9,742 bases of DNA from NCBI GenBank assembly GCA_013203855.1, contig JABMPG010000162.1, positions 1 to 9,742 on the forward strand, in the 5' to 3' direction. Numbering within the stretch: the first letter of the stretch is position 1; each line of letters starts with the position of its first letter. Below, piece after piece: positions 1 through 7,451 of the stretch. The position numbers and the translations under genes are program-made. The stretch is from a bacterium. Its GTDB lineage: Bacteria > Sumerlaeota > Sumerlaeia > UBA8349. The notes under the pieces were generated by a model that saw only the letters and a program-made list of their open reading frames with translations, was not told the origin of the DNA and did not search any database.

Positions 1-1
1 G

Positions 2-889
2 CCCACGGGTGTTGGCTCCTTTTCAGCGGTCCGGATGCGCCGTCCCCTGGCCCTCAAGCAGGAGATGCTGTCAACCATGAGCGAGATCGCGCCGAACGTG
101 GGCAATATGGTGCGAAACGTGGAGTTTCTGGTCAATTTCAACACCGGCATGCATCTCGACACGTTGCTGTCCGCCTTCGGAACGGAGGTTGCGATGATCG
201 GCGAGGAGAGCGACTCGGGCATTCCGGCCGTGACATTTCTGTGTGAGATCGAGAACCCGAAAGCGCTGAGCGAGAGCCTGAAGGCGCTTGAGGACAGCGG
301 CCGTGCGAAGATGAGCCGGCAAGCCTACATGGGCTATCACTACAAGACGTACACCGCGCGAATTCTGCCTTTCCCGCTCTATGTGGCAGAGATCGAGGGC
401 TATTTCATGCTCGCCACGACCGATTCCTGGTTCAAGACTTACCTTCAGACGCGCAATGTCCTGACGGCGGCCCAGGTGGAAGCCGATCCCGAACAGCCTC
501 TTGGGCAGCGGTCGCTTCTGCCTGTTCTGAAGGCGCCGTTCGGGGAACTGCCTGAGGCGAAAACCCTCGTGGGCGCTTCCTTCAGCAATCCCGGGCCGGG
601 CATACGGCAGTTGGCCGCGATGCTGCCGCTCATCGTGCCGGTCGTCAATTTGCAGCTCAAGAACTACGGACTTTCACCCCTGCCAGCATGGATCGGGCAG
701 GCGATCCCGCCTTTGCGGCCCTTCGCCGAACAGGCTTTTCCGGGGGTGAGCCGGACGGCGCAGGAATCCAATGTCGTCGTCAAGGAGACCTTTTCGTCCA
801 TCGATCCCTTGGCCTCACCGGCCGCGGCCGCCGCGCTGGTGATCCTGGGGCGGCAATATCTCGAAGAGCATCCCGCCTCCCGTCCATGA
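2..889 (+). CDS. DUF3352-like protein of unknown function (5' partial)
   Basis: The frame is open from the window edge. The first internal ATG (35) has no Shine-Dalgarno sequence, so the gene almost certainly begins upstream and only its C-terminal ~295 residues are seen. The protein has alternating beta-rich and helical stretches (GTEVAMIGEES, then YKTYTARILPFPLYVAEIEG and YFMLATTDSWFKTYLQTRN). These resemble the pattern of DUF3352-type proteins, where a 'measure of quality of the protein, then a self-comparison strand' repeat is common. The resemblance is by eye and weak. Two mildly hydrophobic stretches (around MLPLIVPVVNLQL and near the C-terminus, AAAAALVILG) do not make a clear membrane anchor. 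The stop overlaps the ATG of the following SDR gene (ATGA, 886-889), so the two are probably translationally coupled. No enzymatic motif is visible and no function is assigned. Confidence 0.6.
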   Translation, partial: PTGVGSFSAVRMRRPLALKQEMLSTMSEIAPNVGNMVRNVEFLVNFNTGMHLDTLLSAFGTEVAMIGEESDSGIPAVTFLCEIENPKALSESLKALEDSGRAKMSRQAYMGYHYKTYTARILPFPLYVAEIEGYFMLATTDSWFKTYLQTRNVLTAAQVEADPEQPLGQRSLLPVLKAPFGELPEAKTLVGASFSNPGPGIRQLAAMLPLIVPVVNLQLKNYGLSPLPAWIGQAIPPLRPFAEQAFPGVSRTAQESNVVVKETFSSIDPLASPAAAAALVILGRQYLEEHPASRP

Positions 890-1782
890 GCATCGAACTG
901 ATCGAGGGCAAGTTGATTTTTCTGACGGGCGGCACGAGCCATACGGGACGTCGCCTGGCCGCGCGACTCGTCGAGCGGGGAGCGCGCCTGCGTTGCCTTC
1001 TGCACAACCCGACGCATCGCGGTCGCCTGCCCGATCATCCCGGCGTGGAGATTGTCCAGGGCTCGGCGGAGAGCGTTGACGATCTGCGGCGGGGTGCCGA
1101 AGGAGCGGACACCGTCATTCACCTTGCTCACATCCGCTATGGGGAACAGGTCGTGCAGGCACTGGCCAATCGGGATCGGCCGGCGCGGCTCATCGTCACC
1201 TCCTCGACGCGGCTTCTCTCGCGCTTCCCCAGCGAAAGCCAGCAGGCGGTCCGGCAAGGCGAGGCGGCCATCCAGAACGCGCCCTGGCATATCCAATGGA
1301 CCATTCTACGGCCGGCCATGATCTTCGGTGGGCGGGACGACAACAACATCGAGCGCCTAGGACGGCTCATCCGGAAGATGCCGATCTTTCCGCTATTCAG
1401 CCTGGGCCACAGCCTCGTCCAGCCGTTGTATGTGTGGGATCTCGTCGACGCGATCGTGGCGTGCGTCGAGCGCCCCGAGGCGGTGGGACAGACCTATGTC
1501 CTGGCCGGCCCGAAGCCGATCCCCTATGGCGAGATGGTGCGGCAGATCGCGAAGGCGATGGGGAAACGCCCGCCCCTCTGCGTGCCGGTTCCGCGCGCGC
1601 CGTCAATCCTGTTCGCTCGCCTTCTGAAAGCGCTCTGGTCGGGCTCGCCCGTTGACCCTGACTTCATCCGCCGCTTCGGAGAAAACCGGACGTTTGACAT
1701 TTCCAAAGCACGCCAAGAACTCGCTTTCTCACCCACGCCGTTTGAGGAAGCCGTTCAGAAAAAATACCGCGAGCAGATTTGA
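886..1782 (+). CDS. Atypical short-chain dehydrogenase/epimerase-like NAD(P)-binding protein (NDUFA9/NmrA type)
   Basis: A 298-aa Rossmann-fold protein of the extended/atypical SDR group. The nucleotide-binding loop is TGGTSHTGRR (residues 14-23), where the middle Gly of the usual GxxGxxG is Ser. It follows a first beta strand (KLIFL), and the second strand ends CLLHNPTHR, a basic stretch common in NmrA/NDUFA9-like proteins. DTVIHLAH is the NAD-proximal strand and RLIVTSSTR the Ser/Thr strand. The expected Tyr-x3-Lys is absent: SSTRLLSRFPSE is followed by a helix starting QQAVRQGE. WTILRPAMIFGG and HSLVQPLYVWDLVDAIV are typical of atypical SDRs that bind NAD(P) without classical dehydrogenase chemistry. 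The frame is open further upstream to 688, but ATG 886 is chosen because the Rossmann fold begins there and it forms an ATGA overlap with the preceding gene. It could be a redox sensor, a quinone- or complex-associated chaperone, or a sugar-nucleotide enzyme. Confidence 0.88.
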   Translation: MSIELIEGKLIFLTGGTSHTGRRLAARLVERGARLRCLLHNPTHRGRLPDHPGVEIVQGSAESVDDLRRGAEGADTVIHLAHIRYGEQVVQALANRDRPARLIVTSSTRLLSRFPSESQQAVRQGEAAIQNAPWHIQWTILRPAMIFGGRDDNNIERLGRLIRKMPIFPLFSLGHSLVQPLYVWDLVDAIVACVERPEAVGQTYVLAGPKPIPYGEMVRQIAKAMGKRPPLCVPVPRAPSILFARLLKALWSGSPVDPDFIRRFGENRTFDISKARQELAFSPTPFEEAVQKKYREQI

Positions 1783-1829
1783 AAAAATGTGAGCCCAGTA
1801 TCCCCGTCGGTCTGACGCACAAACCATCC

Positions 1830-3242
1830 TCACGGACTTCCCAGGAACGGATATTCGAGCCGGGAGAGAATCAGATCTCCTCCGCTGTCGATGCCGTTGA
1901 CGGGGCTGTAGACGATCTCGATTTTCTGGTCGATTCCGTCGGGCCCTACGGAGTGAGGTCGGGGCGTGAGTCGGAGGGGGCGATCCGGGGAGAAAGGATC
2001 GCGGGGCATTTCGGAGAGGTATTCGGGGACGATATCGGCCTGGGCGGTCGCCGGGCCGAGACCTTTCAAGGCTCGGAGGCGGTTGGCGATTTCGCATTGG
2101 AGGAGCCCGTAGGCGGCGCGGGCGGTGTGGTTTCGGATCCGGATACGGACTTCGTCGGCCCGAAACTGGGTGGAGAAGAAGTGGGGCCCGAGAAACCATC
2201 CCGAGACTTGGGTCGTCATTGTTTCCGGGCCGATTCCGTCCTCGATGCCGAGTTGAGCGGCTAGGAAGCGATACGAATGGATGGTTTGGAGAATGCTCCG
2301 GCGCACGGCAGGGCTTCTTAGGGCGAGGGGGAGGGCCTCTCGTTCGAGAAAGAGGGCGTCGGCACGCCAGATCAGGCCGTAGAGTTCCTGGGCGGTCCGG
2401 CCCTGCACGTTCGTTTCGATGCCCGTTCGCCTGGCGATCTGGATTTCTCCGACGGCATCGAGGACGCCGAGAGGATAGTTTTGGGGGAATTCGGGCACGG
2501 GGCCGATTCTTCGGAGTTCATTAAGGGAATGCAGCAGAAGGTCGGATCGGTCACAGTCGGTCGCGATTCCAAACCAGGCTTCGATGGCTCCGATGGAAAG
2601 GCTGGAGCAGAAGAGGTTTTCGATACTGCGGGCGAAGGGCTGGCATTGGGAGGCGCGGAGGGCGTCTTCGGCGGCGGCGAGGGCACCCGGGAAGTCGCGG
2701 TTCCAGGCCAGGTGGATGGCCCGGAGTCGCAGTAGCTTCATTACGGTCTGGGCACAGAGGAGATTGGTAACCGAATCGAGGTGCATCTGGATGGGAGAAA
2801 CCCAGGTGGCCGGAAAGGCGTGAAAGGCGTAATCGGGGCGGCGGACAAGGGCTTGGCCCGTATCGGTGAGGGGGGCGAGATCCTCGAGCCTGCGCTGGAC
2901 TTCTTCCGTGAGCAGGATCCGGACGGCCTGGGTGGTGAGGTCGGGCGAAGCGTCGGGGCGAACCTGGTGGACCAGGTCAAGGGCATCCAGGCAATCGCTC
3001 AACCACAGATCGCGAAGATCCCGGGCCAGGGAGAGTGTTTCGGTGCTCAGCGTTGAAGTTGCGAAGATATCTTCGGGGAAATGATAGGGTTTGGTTTGCC
3101 ACTCGTTGTAGGATGCCCGCTGCCGGTGGGAAAGATCGGAGAAGGCCCGGTTGCGGGAGGCAAAGACCCATGACACCGCGACCAAAAACACGGCCACGAT
3201 CACGATGCCCAGCGCGACAAGCATTTTCCTGGAACGAGACAC
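1830..3242 (-). CDS. Membrane-anchored protein of unknown function with C-terminal HSVGPDGID motif
   Basis: About 470 aa with a basic N-terminus (SRSRK) followed by one hydrophobic segment (residues 8-28, LVALGIVIVAVFLVAVSWVF), so probably a single-pass inner-membrane anchor with the bulk outside the cytoplasm. The middle is mostly helical (LARDLRDLWLSDCLDALDL, AAAEDALRASQCQP), resembling helical-hairpin repeats but with no clear TPR consensus. The C-terminus has MPRDPFSPDRPLRL (from ~412), HSVGPDGID (~430) and GIDSGGDLIL (~449). This layout, DPF-S-x-PLR then SxGPDGxD then GGD, resembles the ends of type II pseudopilins and of planctomycete/Sumerlaeota-type secreted proteins. Start: GTG 3242 has GAGGGG 7 nt upstream. 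ATG 3278 and GTG 3335 lie in the same frame with weaker or no SD. The gene converges on the SDR gene with a 47-bp gap. Function unknown. Confidence 0.72.
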   Translation of the reverse strand: MSRSRKMLVALGIVIVAVFLVAVSWVFASRNRAFSDLSHRQRASYNEWQTKPYHFPEDIFATSTLSTETLSLARDLRDLWLSDCLDALDLVHQVRPDASPDLTTQAVRILLTEEVQRRLEDLAPLTDTGQALVRRPDYAFHAFPATWVSPIQMHLDSVTNLLCAQTVMKLLRLRAIHLAWNRDFPGALAAAEDALRASQCQPFARSIENLFCSSLSIGAIEAWFGIATDCDRSDLLLHSLNELRRIGPVPEFPQNYPLGVLDAVGEIQIARRTGIETNVQGRTAQELYGLIWRADALFLEREALPLALRSPAVRRSILQTIHSYRFLAAQLGIEDGIGPETMTTQVSGWFLGPHFFSTQFRADEVRIRIRNHTARAAYGLLQCEIANRLRALKGLGPATAQADIVPEYLSEMPRDPFSPDRPLRLTPRPHSVGPDGIDQKIEIVYSPVNGIDSGGDLILSRLEYPFLGSP

Positions 3243-3254
3243 TCCTACACCCCT

Positions 3255-3269
3255 CGGTCTCGGAGACCG
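3255..3269. repeat. Perfect inverted repeat CGGTCTC-G-GAGACCG
   Basis: Two 7-nt arms separated by one base form an exact palindrome just upstream of the GAGGGG Shine-Dalgarno (3250-3255) for the minus-strand gene at 1830-3242. As RNA it could fold with six base pairs and a three-base loop. As DNA it could be an operator. A weak extended -10 (TGG-TATGGT on the minus strand, 3284-3289) would place transcription start near 3277 and put this repeat in the 5' leader. If the true start is 3278 or 3335 the repeat would instead be coding. Function is inferred only. Confidence 0.35.
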
Positions 3270-3509
3270 CACGACCATGAACCACCATACCACATCCGCA
3301 TGAGTGAGCAGAAGGGCAGACGGACTCCCGACCACTGGTTTTTGGCTACTTACTTGCAGGTTGACGCTTCGGGCCAGTTATGGTAGGAAGGCATAGATGA
3401 TTGCGTGTCGAGCCGCGCCACATCCCGCGTTTCTTTCCCTTTTTCGATTTTGACCAGTTCAGACGGGGCATTCCGGCCGAACGAATCCTAGACCGAACGG
3501 TTCTCTCCG
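3270..3509. other. Rest of the divergent intergenic region
   Basis: This stretch separates the minus-strand membrane protein from the plus-strand membrane protein. No convincing coding frame, tRNA or long repeat is visible. A TTGACG box at 3361-3366 has only a poor -10 match (TAGGAA) at 17 nt. A possible extended -10 for the leftward gene lies at 3284-3289 with no good -35. Promoters for both flanking genes should lie here but cannot be fixed by eye. Confidence 0.5.
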
Positions 3510-4520
3510 ATGCACGATACGATTCTGGACCAGCACTTGGACCATTGCCGCCAGCTTCTCAAGAACTGGCAGCATTTCCACATGTTTATCTCGGAGTGCA
3601 AAGAGGAGGGCAAGACCTTCGGCGGCGAAGACGAAGCCCGCTTTCTGAAGGTCAAGAGCCAGATCGCCATTCTCTTTGACTCTTTTTTCGAATCCATCAC
3701 CGATCGGAACCGGGAAGTCATCGCGACGGCCCAGTCTATCCTGACGGTTGTGGAAAACTCGATTCTGTTGCGAACGGTCCAGCGAATGAGCGTGGCCGAG
3801 CTGAAGAAGATGGAAATCGAATGGCACGAGGCCTATCTTCTGGTCAACTCGATCATCGGGATGCTGGAAGAAGAGCAGGCCCGCCTGGCCAAGATCAGTC
3901 CGACGAAACATCGTTTGGAGATCATGGGCGCTCGAGCCTCGTTGGCTGTCAAGAGCTTCGTCCATAGCCGAGCCCTTCATTTCACTCTGGTTCTGATCGG
4001 GATTCTGACGGTGGCCGTCGGCCTGCCTATGTTCGGCATTTTCAACTACGATTTTCTCAACAAGTACCCGTCCACGAAGAAGGTCTACCAGGTAGGCCGG
4101 TACATTATGAGAAAATCGGCCATGCCGAATCTGGAGTATCAGAGCTGGGATGCCTTCCTGAAGTACGCTCCGCTTCAGGGGCCGCCGGATTTCGGGAAGA
4201 TAGCCGCGCCCGGCCCGATCCAGAACCAGATGAACACCATCATGCCGGGCCTGTTGGCGGGCTCCGAGCAGATCGGAAAATACCGTCTTCAGCATTTTGC
4301 CAAGGGCGACCAGAACGCCACGGTGGCCTACGCGCTGGTGAAGAGCACTCTGGATGCGAAACGGATTGAGTCCGAGGGCCCGAAGATACTGGACGGGATG
4401 TTCCAGAATCCCGATGTGCGCAAGGTCCTTGTGATCGGGCGGGTGGCCAACGCCATTTTCCTCGTGCGCGCCCGGACCGAGCAGGATATGCAGATGACCC
4501 TGAGCTCGCTGCCAAAGTAA
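3510..4520 (+). CDS. Single-pass membrane protein of unknown function, upstream of dprA
   Basis: A 336-aa protein. Residues 1-150 are strongly helical and charged (QILLKNWQHFHM-like start, then FLKVKSQIAILFDSFFESIT and WHEAYLLVNSIIGMLEEEQ), consistent with a cytoplasmic coiled-coil or helical bundle. One transmembrane segment spans residues 158-178 (FTLVLIGILTVAVGLPMFGIF). The remaining ~155 residues should be periplasmic and include a short alpha/beta part near the C-terminus (KVLVIGRVANAIFLVRARTE). No signal peptide, catalytic motif or known domain is recognised. The start is ATG 3510, without an obvious SD. ATG 3582 (residue 25) is an in-frame alternative. The stop lies 27 nt before dprA, so the two are probably co-transcribed. 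Whether that reflects a role in DNA uptake is only a guess from position. The antisense frame over the same region is Arg/His/Gln-rich and is not credible. Confidence 0.78.
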   Translation: MHDTILDQHLDHCRQLLKNWQHFHMFISECKEEGKTFGGEDEARFLKVKSQIAILFDSFFESITDRNREVIATAQSILTVVENSILLRTVQRMSVAELKKMEIEWHEAYLLVNSIIGMLEEEQARLAKISPTKHRLEIMGARASLAVKSFVHSRALHFTLVLIGILTVAVGLPMFGIFNYDFLNKYPSTKKVYQVGRYIMRKSAMPNLEYQSWDAFLKYAPLQGPPDFGKIAAPGPIQNQMNTIMPGLLAGSEQIGKYRLQHFAKGDQNATVAYALVKSTLDAKRIESEGPKILDGMFQNPDVRKVLVIGRVANAIFLVRARTEQDMQMTLSSLPK

Positions 4521-4547
4521 AAACCAATCCTGCTGGCGGATTTCTTT

Positions 4548-5690
4548 GTGGAACACCACCGTCCCTGGCTGATCCTACACCTTCTACCCGATATCGGCCG
4601 GGGTCGTTTTCACCGGCTTCTCGATCATTTCGGCACGCCTGAAGCCGTTCTCGGGGCGTCCATGGCGGAATTGCGCGCCGCGGATGGGATCGGCGAGATG
4701 GCGGCCCGCTCCATTCAGGACTGGAAGAGCCTGGTCGAGGTGGACGCCGAGTTGGAACGGATCGCCGAGGGGGGAGTCGAACTGGTCTGTCTCGAGGATG
4801 AGACCTATCCCGTCAGTCTCAGGGCGGCTCCGAATCCGCCTCCGCTTCTCTACTGCAGGGGGGCCCTGAGCCCGATGGACGAAGCCGCCGTGGCGGTTAT
4901 CGGCACGCGCAGGATGTCGCGCTATGGGCGGACGATCACGCATGATTTCGCGGACAGTTTGGCACGGGCGGGCATGACGGTGGTCAGCGGCCTGGCTTTG
5001 GGAGTCGATTCCGAGGCGCACCGGGCGGCTCTCGACGCAGGGGGACGCACGATCGCGGTTCTGGGAAACGGCCTGTCTTCGGTTTATCCGGCTCAGCATC
5101 GGCGCCTAGCCGAAGAGATCGTGGCGAACGGGGCCCTGATCAGCGAGATGCCCATGAACGCCACGCCCGACGCCGGCAGTTTCCCCCAGCGCAACTCCAT
5201 TATCGCCGGGTTGAGCCTGGGCGTTCTAGTCACCGAGGCGGGCGCCCGCAGCGGCACCACCATCACGGTTGGGCACGCTCTGGAAGCCAACCGGTCGGTG
5301 TATGCCGTGCCTGGGGATCTGAACCGGGCGAACTCCGTCGGGACCAACCGGATGATTCAGGAAGGCGCCCGGCTGGTGACCTGCGCACGCGATATCCTTC
5401 TCGATCTCAAAGAGAACCTGTCTCAGCTGCTTACCGGCCTGCCCGACCTGCGCGAGCCGGACGAGGAGCCCCTGCCCGCGCTGCCATCCGGTCTGACCGA
5501 CCTGGAGAAACGGGTGCTCGAAGCCCTCGAACTCGATCCGCTTCCCATCGACGATCTGGCCGATGCCCTTGCGAAAGACGAAGAGGCCAAACCGCCCGCC
5601 ATGGGCGAACTTATGGCTGCCCTACTGAACCTCGAAATGAGGCAGCTCGTGACGCAAGAACCGGGGAAGGTATTCCGGAAGGGGCGCTAG
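4548..5690 (+). CDS. dprA: DNA processing protein DprA (Smf family)
   Basis: A 380-aa DprA, the recombination mediator that binds incoming single-stranded DNA in the cytoplasm and loads RecA during natural transformation. It also occurs in non-transformable bacteria. The N-terminal ~70 residues form a helix-hairpin-helix/SAM-like region (LLDHFGTPEAVL, ADGIGEMAARSI). The Rossmann-like core carries GTRRMSRYG (119-127), SGLALGVD (147-154), VLGNGLSSVYP, FPQRNSIIAGLS (from 212) and RSGTTIT (R234). These match the signatures SxYG, SGLAxGID, FPxRNRIIAGLS and RSG of the family. The C-terminal part (from ~316, LTDLEKRVLEAL to VFRKG) is the DprA winged-helix domain. The start is GTG 4548 with a modest GGCGGA 7 nt upstream. 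Full length with no missing core motif, so probably functional. Confidence 0.97.
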   Translation: MEHHRPWLILHLLPDIGRGRFHRLLDHFGTPEAVLGASMAELRAADGIGEMAARSIQDWKSLVEVDAELERIAEGGVELVCLEDETYPVSLRAAPNPPPLLYCRGALSPMDEAAVAVIGTRRMSRYGRTITHDFADSLARAGMTVVSGLALGVDSEAHRAALDAGGRTIAVLGNGLSSVYPAQHRRLAEEIVANGALISEMPMNATPDAGSFPQRNSIIAGLSLGVLVTEAGARSGTTITVGHALEANRSVYAVPGDLNRANSVGTNRMIQEGARLVTCARDILLDLKENLSQLLTGLPDLREPDEEPLPALPSGLTDLEKRVLEALELDPLPIDDLADALAKDEEAKPPAMGELMAALLNLEMRQLVTQEPGKVFRKGR

Positions 5691-5720
5691 CCCAAGTCTG
5701 CTTTGCTCAAAATCCAAAAC

Positions 5721-5725
5721 GGAGG
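5721..5725 (+). promoter_or_regulatory. Strong Shine-Dalgarno for the CoA-disulfide reductase
   Basis: GGAGG lies 6 nt before ATG 5732, the best ribosome-binding site on the plus strand of this window. It fixes the start and suggests higher translation than dprA, whose GTG start has a weaker site. Confidence 0.85.
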
Positions 5726-5731
5726 TTTCCC

Positions 5732-7429
5732 ATGTCATCCCGCAAGATTGTTGTCGTAGGCGGCGCGGCCGCCGGGCCGAAGACGGCCGCCAAGGCCCGT
5801 CGGATGGATCAGCACGCCGAGATCACTATCATTCAGAAGGAATCCGATTTCTCGATGGCTTCGTGCGGCTATCCGTACTATGTGGGCGGGTTTTTCGACG
5901 ATCGTGCCCAGTTGATCTCGAGTCCCACGGGGGTGATCCGAGATTCGAAGTTTTTTCTCGGCGCCAAGGGCATCCAAGCCATGGCCTTGACCGAGGCGCT
6001 GTCCATCGACCGCGAAAACCGGAAGGTGAAGTGCCGCTCGATAGGGTCGGACGCCACCTTCGACGTCGAGTATGACAAGCTGGTTCTGGCGACGGGGGCC
6101 GACGCGGTGCGGCCGCCCATTCCCGGGATCGATCTGGACGGCGTGACCGCTCTGAAAAGCCTGGCCGACGCGGACTACCTGCGCCAGGTGCGCGACGAGA
6201 AGAAGGTCCGCCGGGCCGTGGTAGTCGGCGGCGGCCTTATCGGTGTCGAGACGTGCGAGGCGCTGGAGCTAGCCGGCATCGAGATCACTATCATCGAGAT
6301 GCAACCCCAGCTGTTGATGTTCCTGGACTGGGAAATGGCCAAACTCCTCGAAAACTACATCAAGACACGCGCCGCGAATGTCATCACGGGCAACCGGGTC
6401 GTCGAGTTCGTCGGCGAGAACGGAAAACTGACGGGAGTGCGGCTCGATAACGGGGGTGAGATTCCCTGCGAACTGGCCGTCGTGGCTATCGGCGTGCGGC
6501 CCAACGTCGGACTGGCGCGTGAGTGCGGGATCGAGATCGGTTCGACGGGCGGGATTTCCGTCAACGAATACCTTCAGACTACCGATCCGAATGTTTTCGC
6601 GGTGGGCGACTGTATCGAGATTCCCCACCTTCTGACCGGGAAACAGGTGCTGGCGCCGCTAGGCGATCTGGCGAACCTGCAGGGCCGCGTGGCGGGCCAG
6701 AACGTGATCAACGGCAACAGTGTCACCTATCCCGGGGCAATTCAGACCGGCATCTGCAAGGTGTTTGATTGGACGGCTGGGAGCACGGGCCTGTCGGAGG
6801 CTCAGGCCAGGCGGGCTGGTTTCGAGAACACTGTTTCAGTCATCTGCCCCGGAGTGGACAAGCCTTTCTTCATGGGCGGAGAACTCATCGTCCTGAAGAT
6901 GCTGGCGGACCGTGACACGGGGCGGATACTTGGGGTGCAGGGAGTCGGGCCGGGCGATGTCAGCAAGCGAATCGCCGTGGCCGCAATCGCGGTTCAGGCC
7001 GGCTTCACTGTGGGCGACCTGCTCAATTCCGACCTGCCCTATGCGCCGCCCTTCTCGCCGGCTGTCGACCCGATCATCACGACGGCCCACGTCCTGGAGA
7101 ACAAGATGCTGGGCCGGATGCCGAGTCTGTCACCGGTCGAGGTGAAGAAACGCCTCGACGACGGCAGCGGTCCGTTCATGCTCGACGTGCGTAGCCCGGT
7201 TGAATACGAGACGGAGCGGCTGGGAATCGGGGAACATCTGATCCCCCTTGGACAGTTGCGTCAACGCCTGAACGAGTTGCCCGAGGACAAGACAGCCGAG
7301 ATCGTCTGCTACTGCAAGATTTCGCTGCGAGGCTATGAGGCGGCGGGTTATCTCGCGGCGAAGGGCTACGAGAACGCGAAGGTCATGGAAGGCGGCATCG
7401 CGGCCTGGCCATATCCGAGAGAGAAGTAG
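5732..7429 (+). CDS. CoA-disulfide reductase / NAD(P)H per-polysulfide reductase with C-terminal rhodanese domain
   Basis: A 565-aa FAD-dependent pyridine nucleotide-disulfide oxidoreductase fused to a rhodanese domain, the architecture of CoADR-RHD and Npsr enzymes. These reduce CoA disulfide, CoA persulfide or polysulfide with NAD(P)H in the cytoplasm. Motifs: FAD loop GGAAAGP (10-16); the single redox cysteine C45 in MASCGYPYYVGG; NAD(P) loop GGGLIG (166-171); FAD-binding AVGDC (290-294); and LPYAPPFSPAVDPI (Y437), the CoADR-specific region near the dimer interface. The rhodanese part starts near residue 470, with MLDVRSPVEYE and the active loop CKISLR at C528-R533. C526 lies two residues before C528. 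The length is normal for the fusion (~550-570). It follows dprA by 41 nt, either in the same unit or with its own promoter. It may serve thiol or persulfide homeostasis or sulfur respiration. Confidence 0.95.
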   Translation: MSSRKIVVVGGAAAGPKTAAKARRMDQHAEITIIQKESDFSMASCGYPYYVGGFFDDRAQLISSPTGVIRDSKFFLGAKGIQAMALTEALSIDRENRKVKCRSIGSDATFDVEYDKLVLATGADAVRPPIPGIDLDGVTALKSLADADYLRQVRDEKKVRRAVVVGGGLIGVETCEALELAGIEITIIEMQPQLLMFLDWEMAKLLENYIKTRAANVITGNRVVEFVGENGKLTGVRLDNGGEIPCELAVVAIGVRPNVGLARECGIEIGSTGGISVNEYLQTTDPNVFAVGDCIEIPHLLTGKQVLAPLGDLANLQGRVAGQNVINGNSVTYPGAIQTGICKVFDWTAGSTGLSEAQARRAGFENTVSVICPGVDKPFFMGGELIVLKMLADRDTGRILGVQGVGPGDVSKRIAVAAIAVQAGFTVGDLLNSDLPYAPPFSPAVDPIITTAHVLENKMLGRMPSLSPVEVKKRLDDGSGPFMLDVRSPVEYETERLGIGEHLIPLGQLRQRLNELPEDKTAEIVCYCKISLRGYEAAGYLAAKGYENAKVMEGGIAAWPYPREK

Positions 7430-7451
7430 AGCGAGCCCTCCCCTCGTTTTC

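Noticed and set aside
664..1296. Minus-strand open frame of 210 codons over the first two genes
   Set aside because: It overlaps both a DUF3352-like gene and a clear Rossmann-fold gene and shows no recognisable motif or RBS.
1783..1829. Bidirectional terminator between the convergent SDR and membrane protein genes
   Set aside because: Only a 4-bp CGTC/GACG pairing is visible, with no T-run in the right place on either strand.
1779..2735. Several plus-strand frames opposite the leftward membrane protein gene
   Set aside because: They are fragmented and Gly/Arg-rich, while the minus strand gives one ~470-residue frame with a membrane anchor and a structured C-terminus.
3361..3389. TTGACG box as promoter of the membrane protein/dprA unit
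   Set aside because: At 17 nt the -10 position reads TAGGAA (3 of 6). The better TATGGT is only 12 nt away. Neither is convincing.
3459..4559. Long minus-strand open frame antisense to the membrane protein gene (366 codons)
   Set aside because: Its translation is rich in Arg, His and Gln with no fold-like pattern. The plus-strand frame has a clean membrane span and operon spacing to dprA. It is a high-GC shadow.
7430..7451. Possible intrinsic terminator CGAG-ccctccc-CTCG-TTTT between convergent genes
   Set aside because: The stem is only 4 bp with a 7-nt loop and four Ts, too weak to call.
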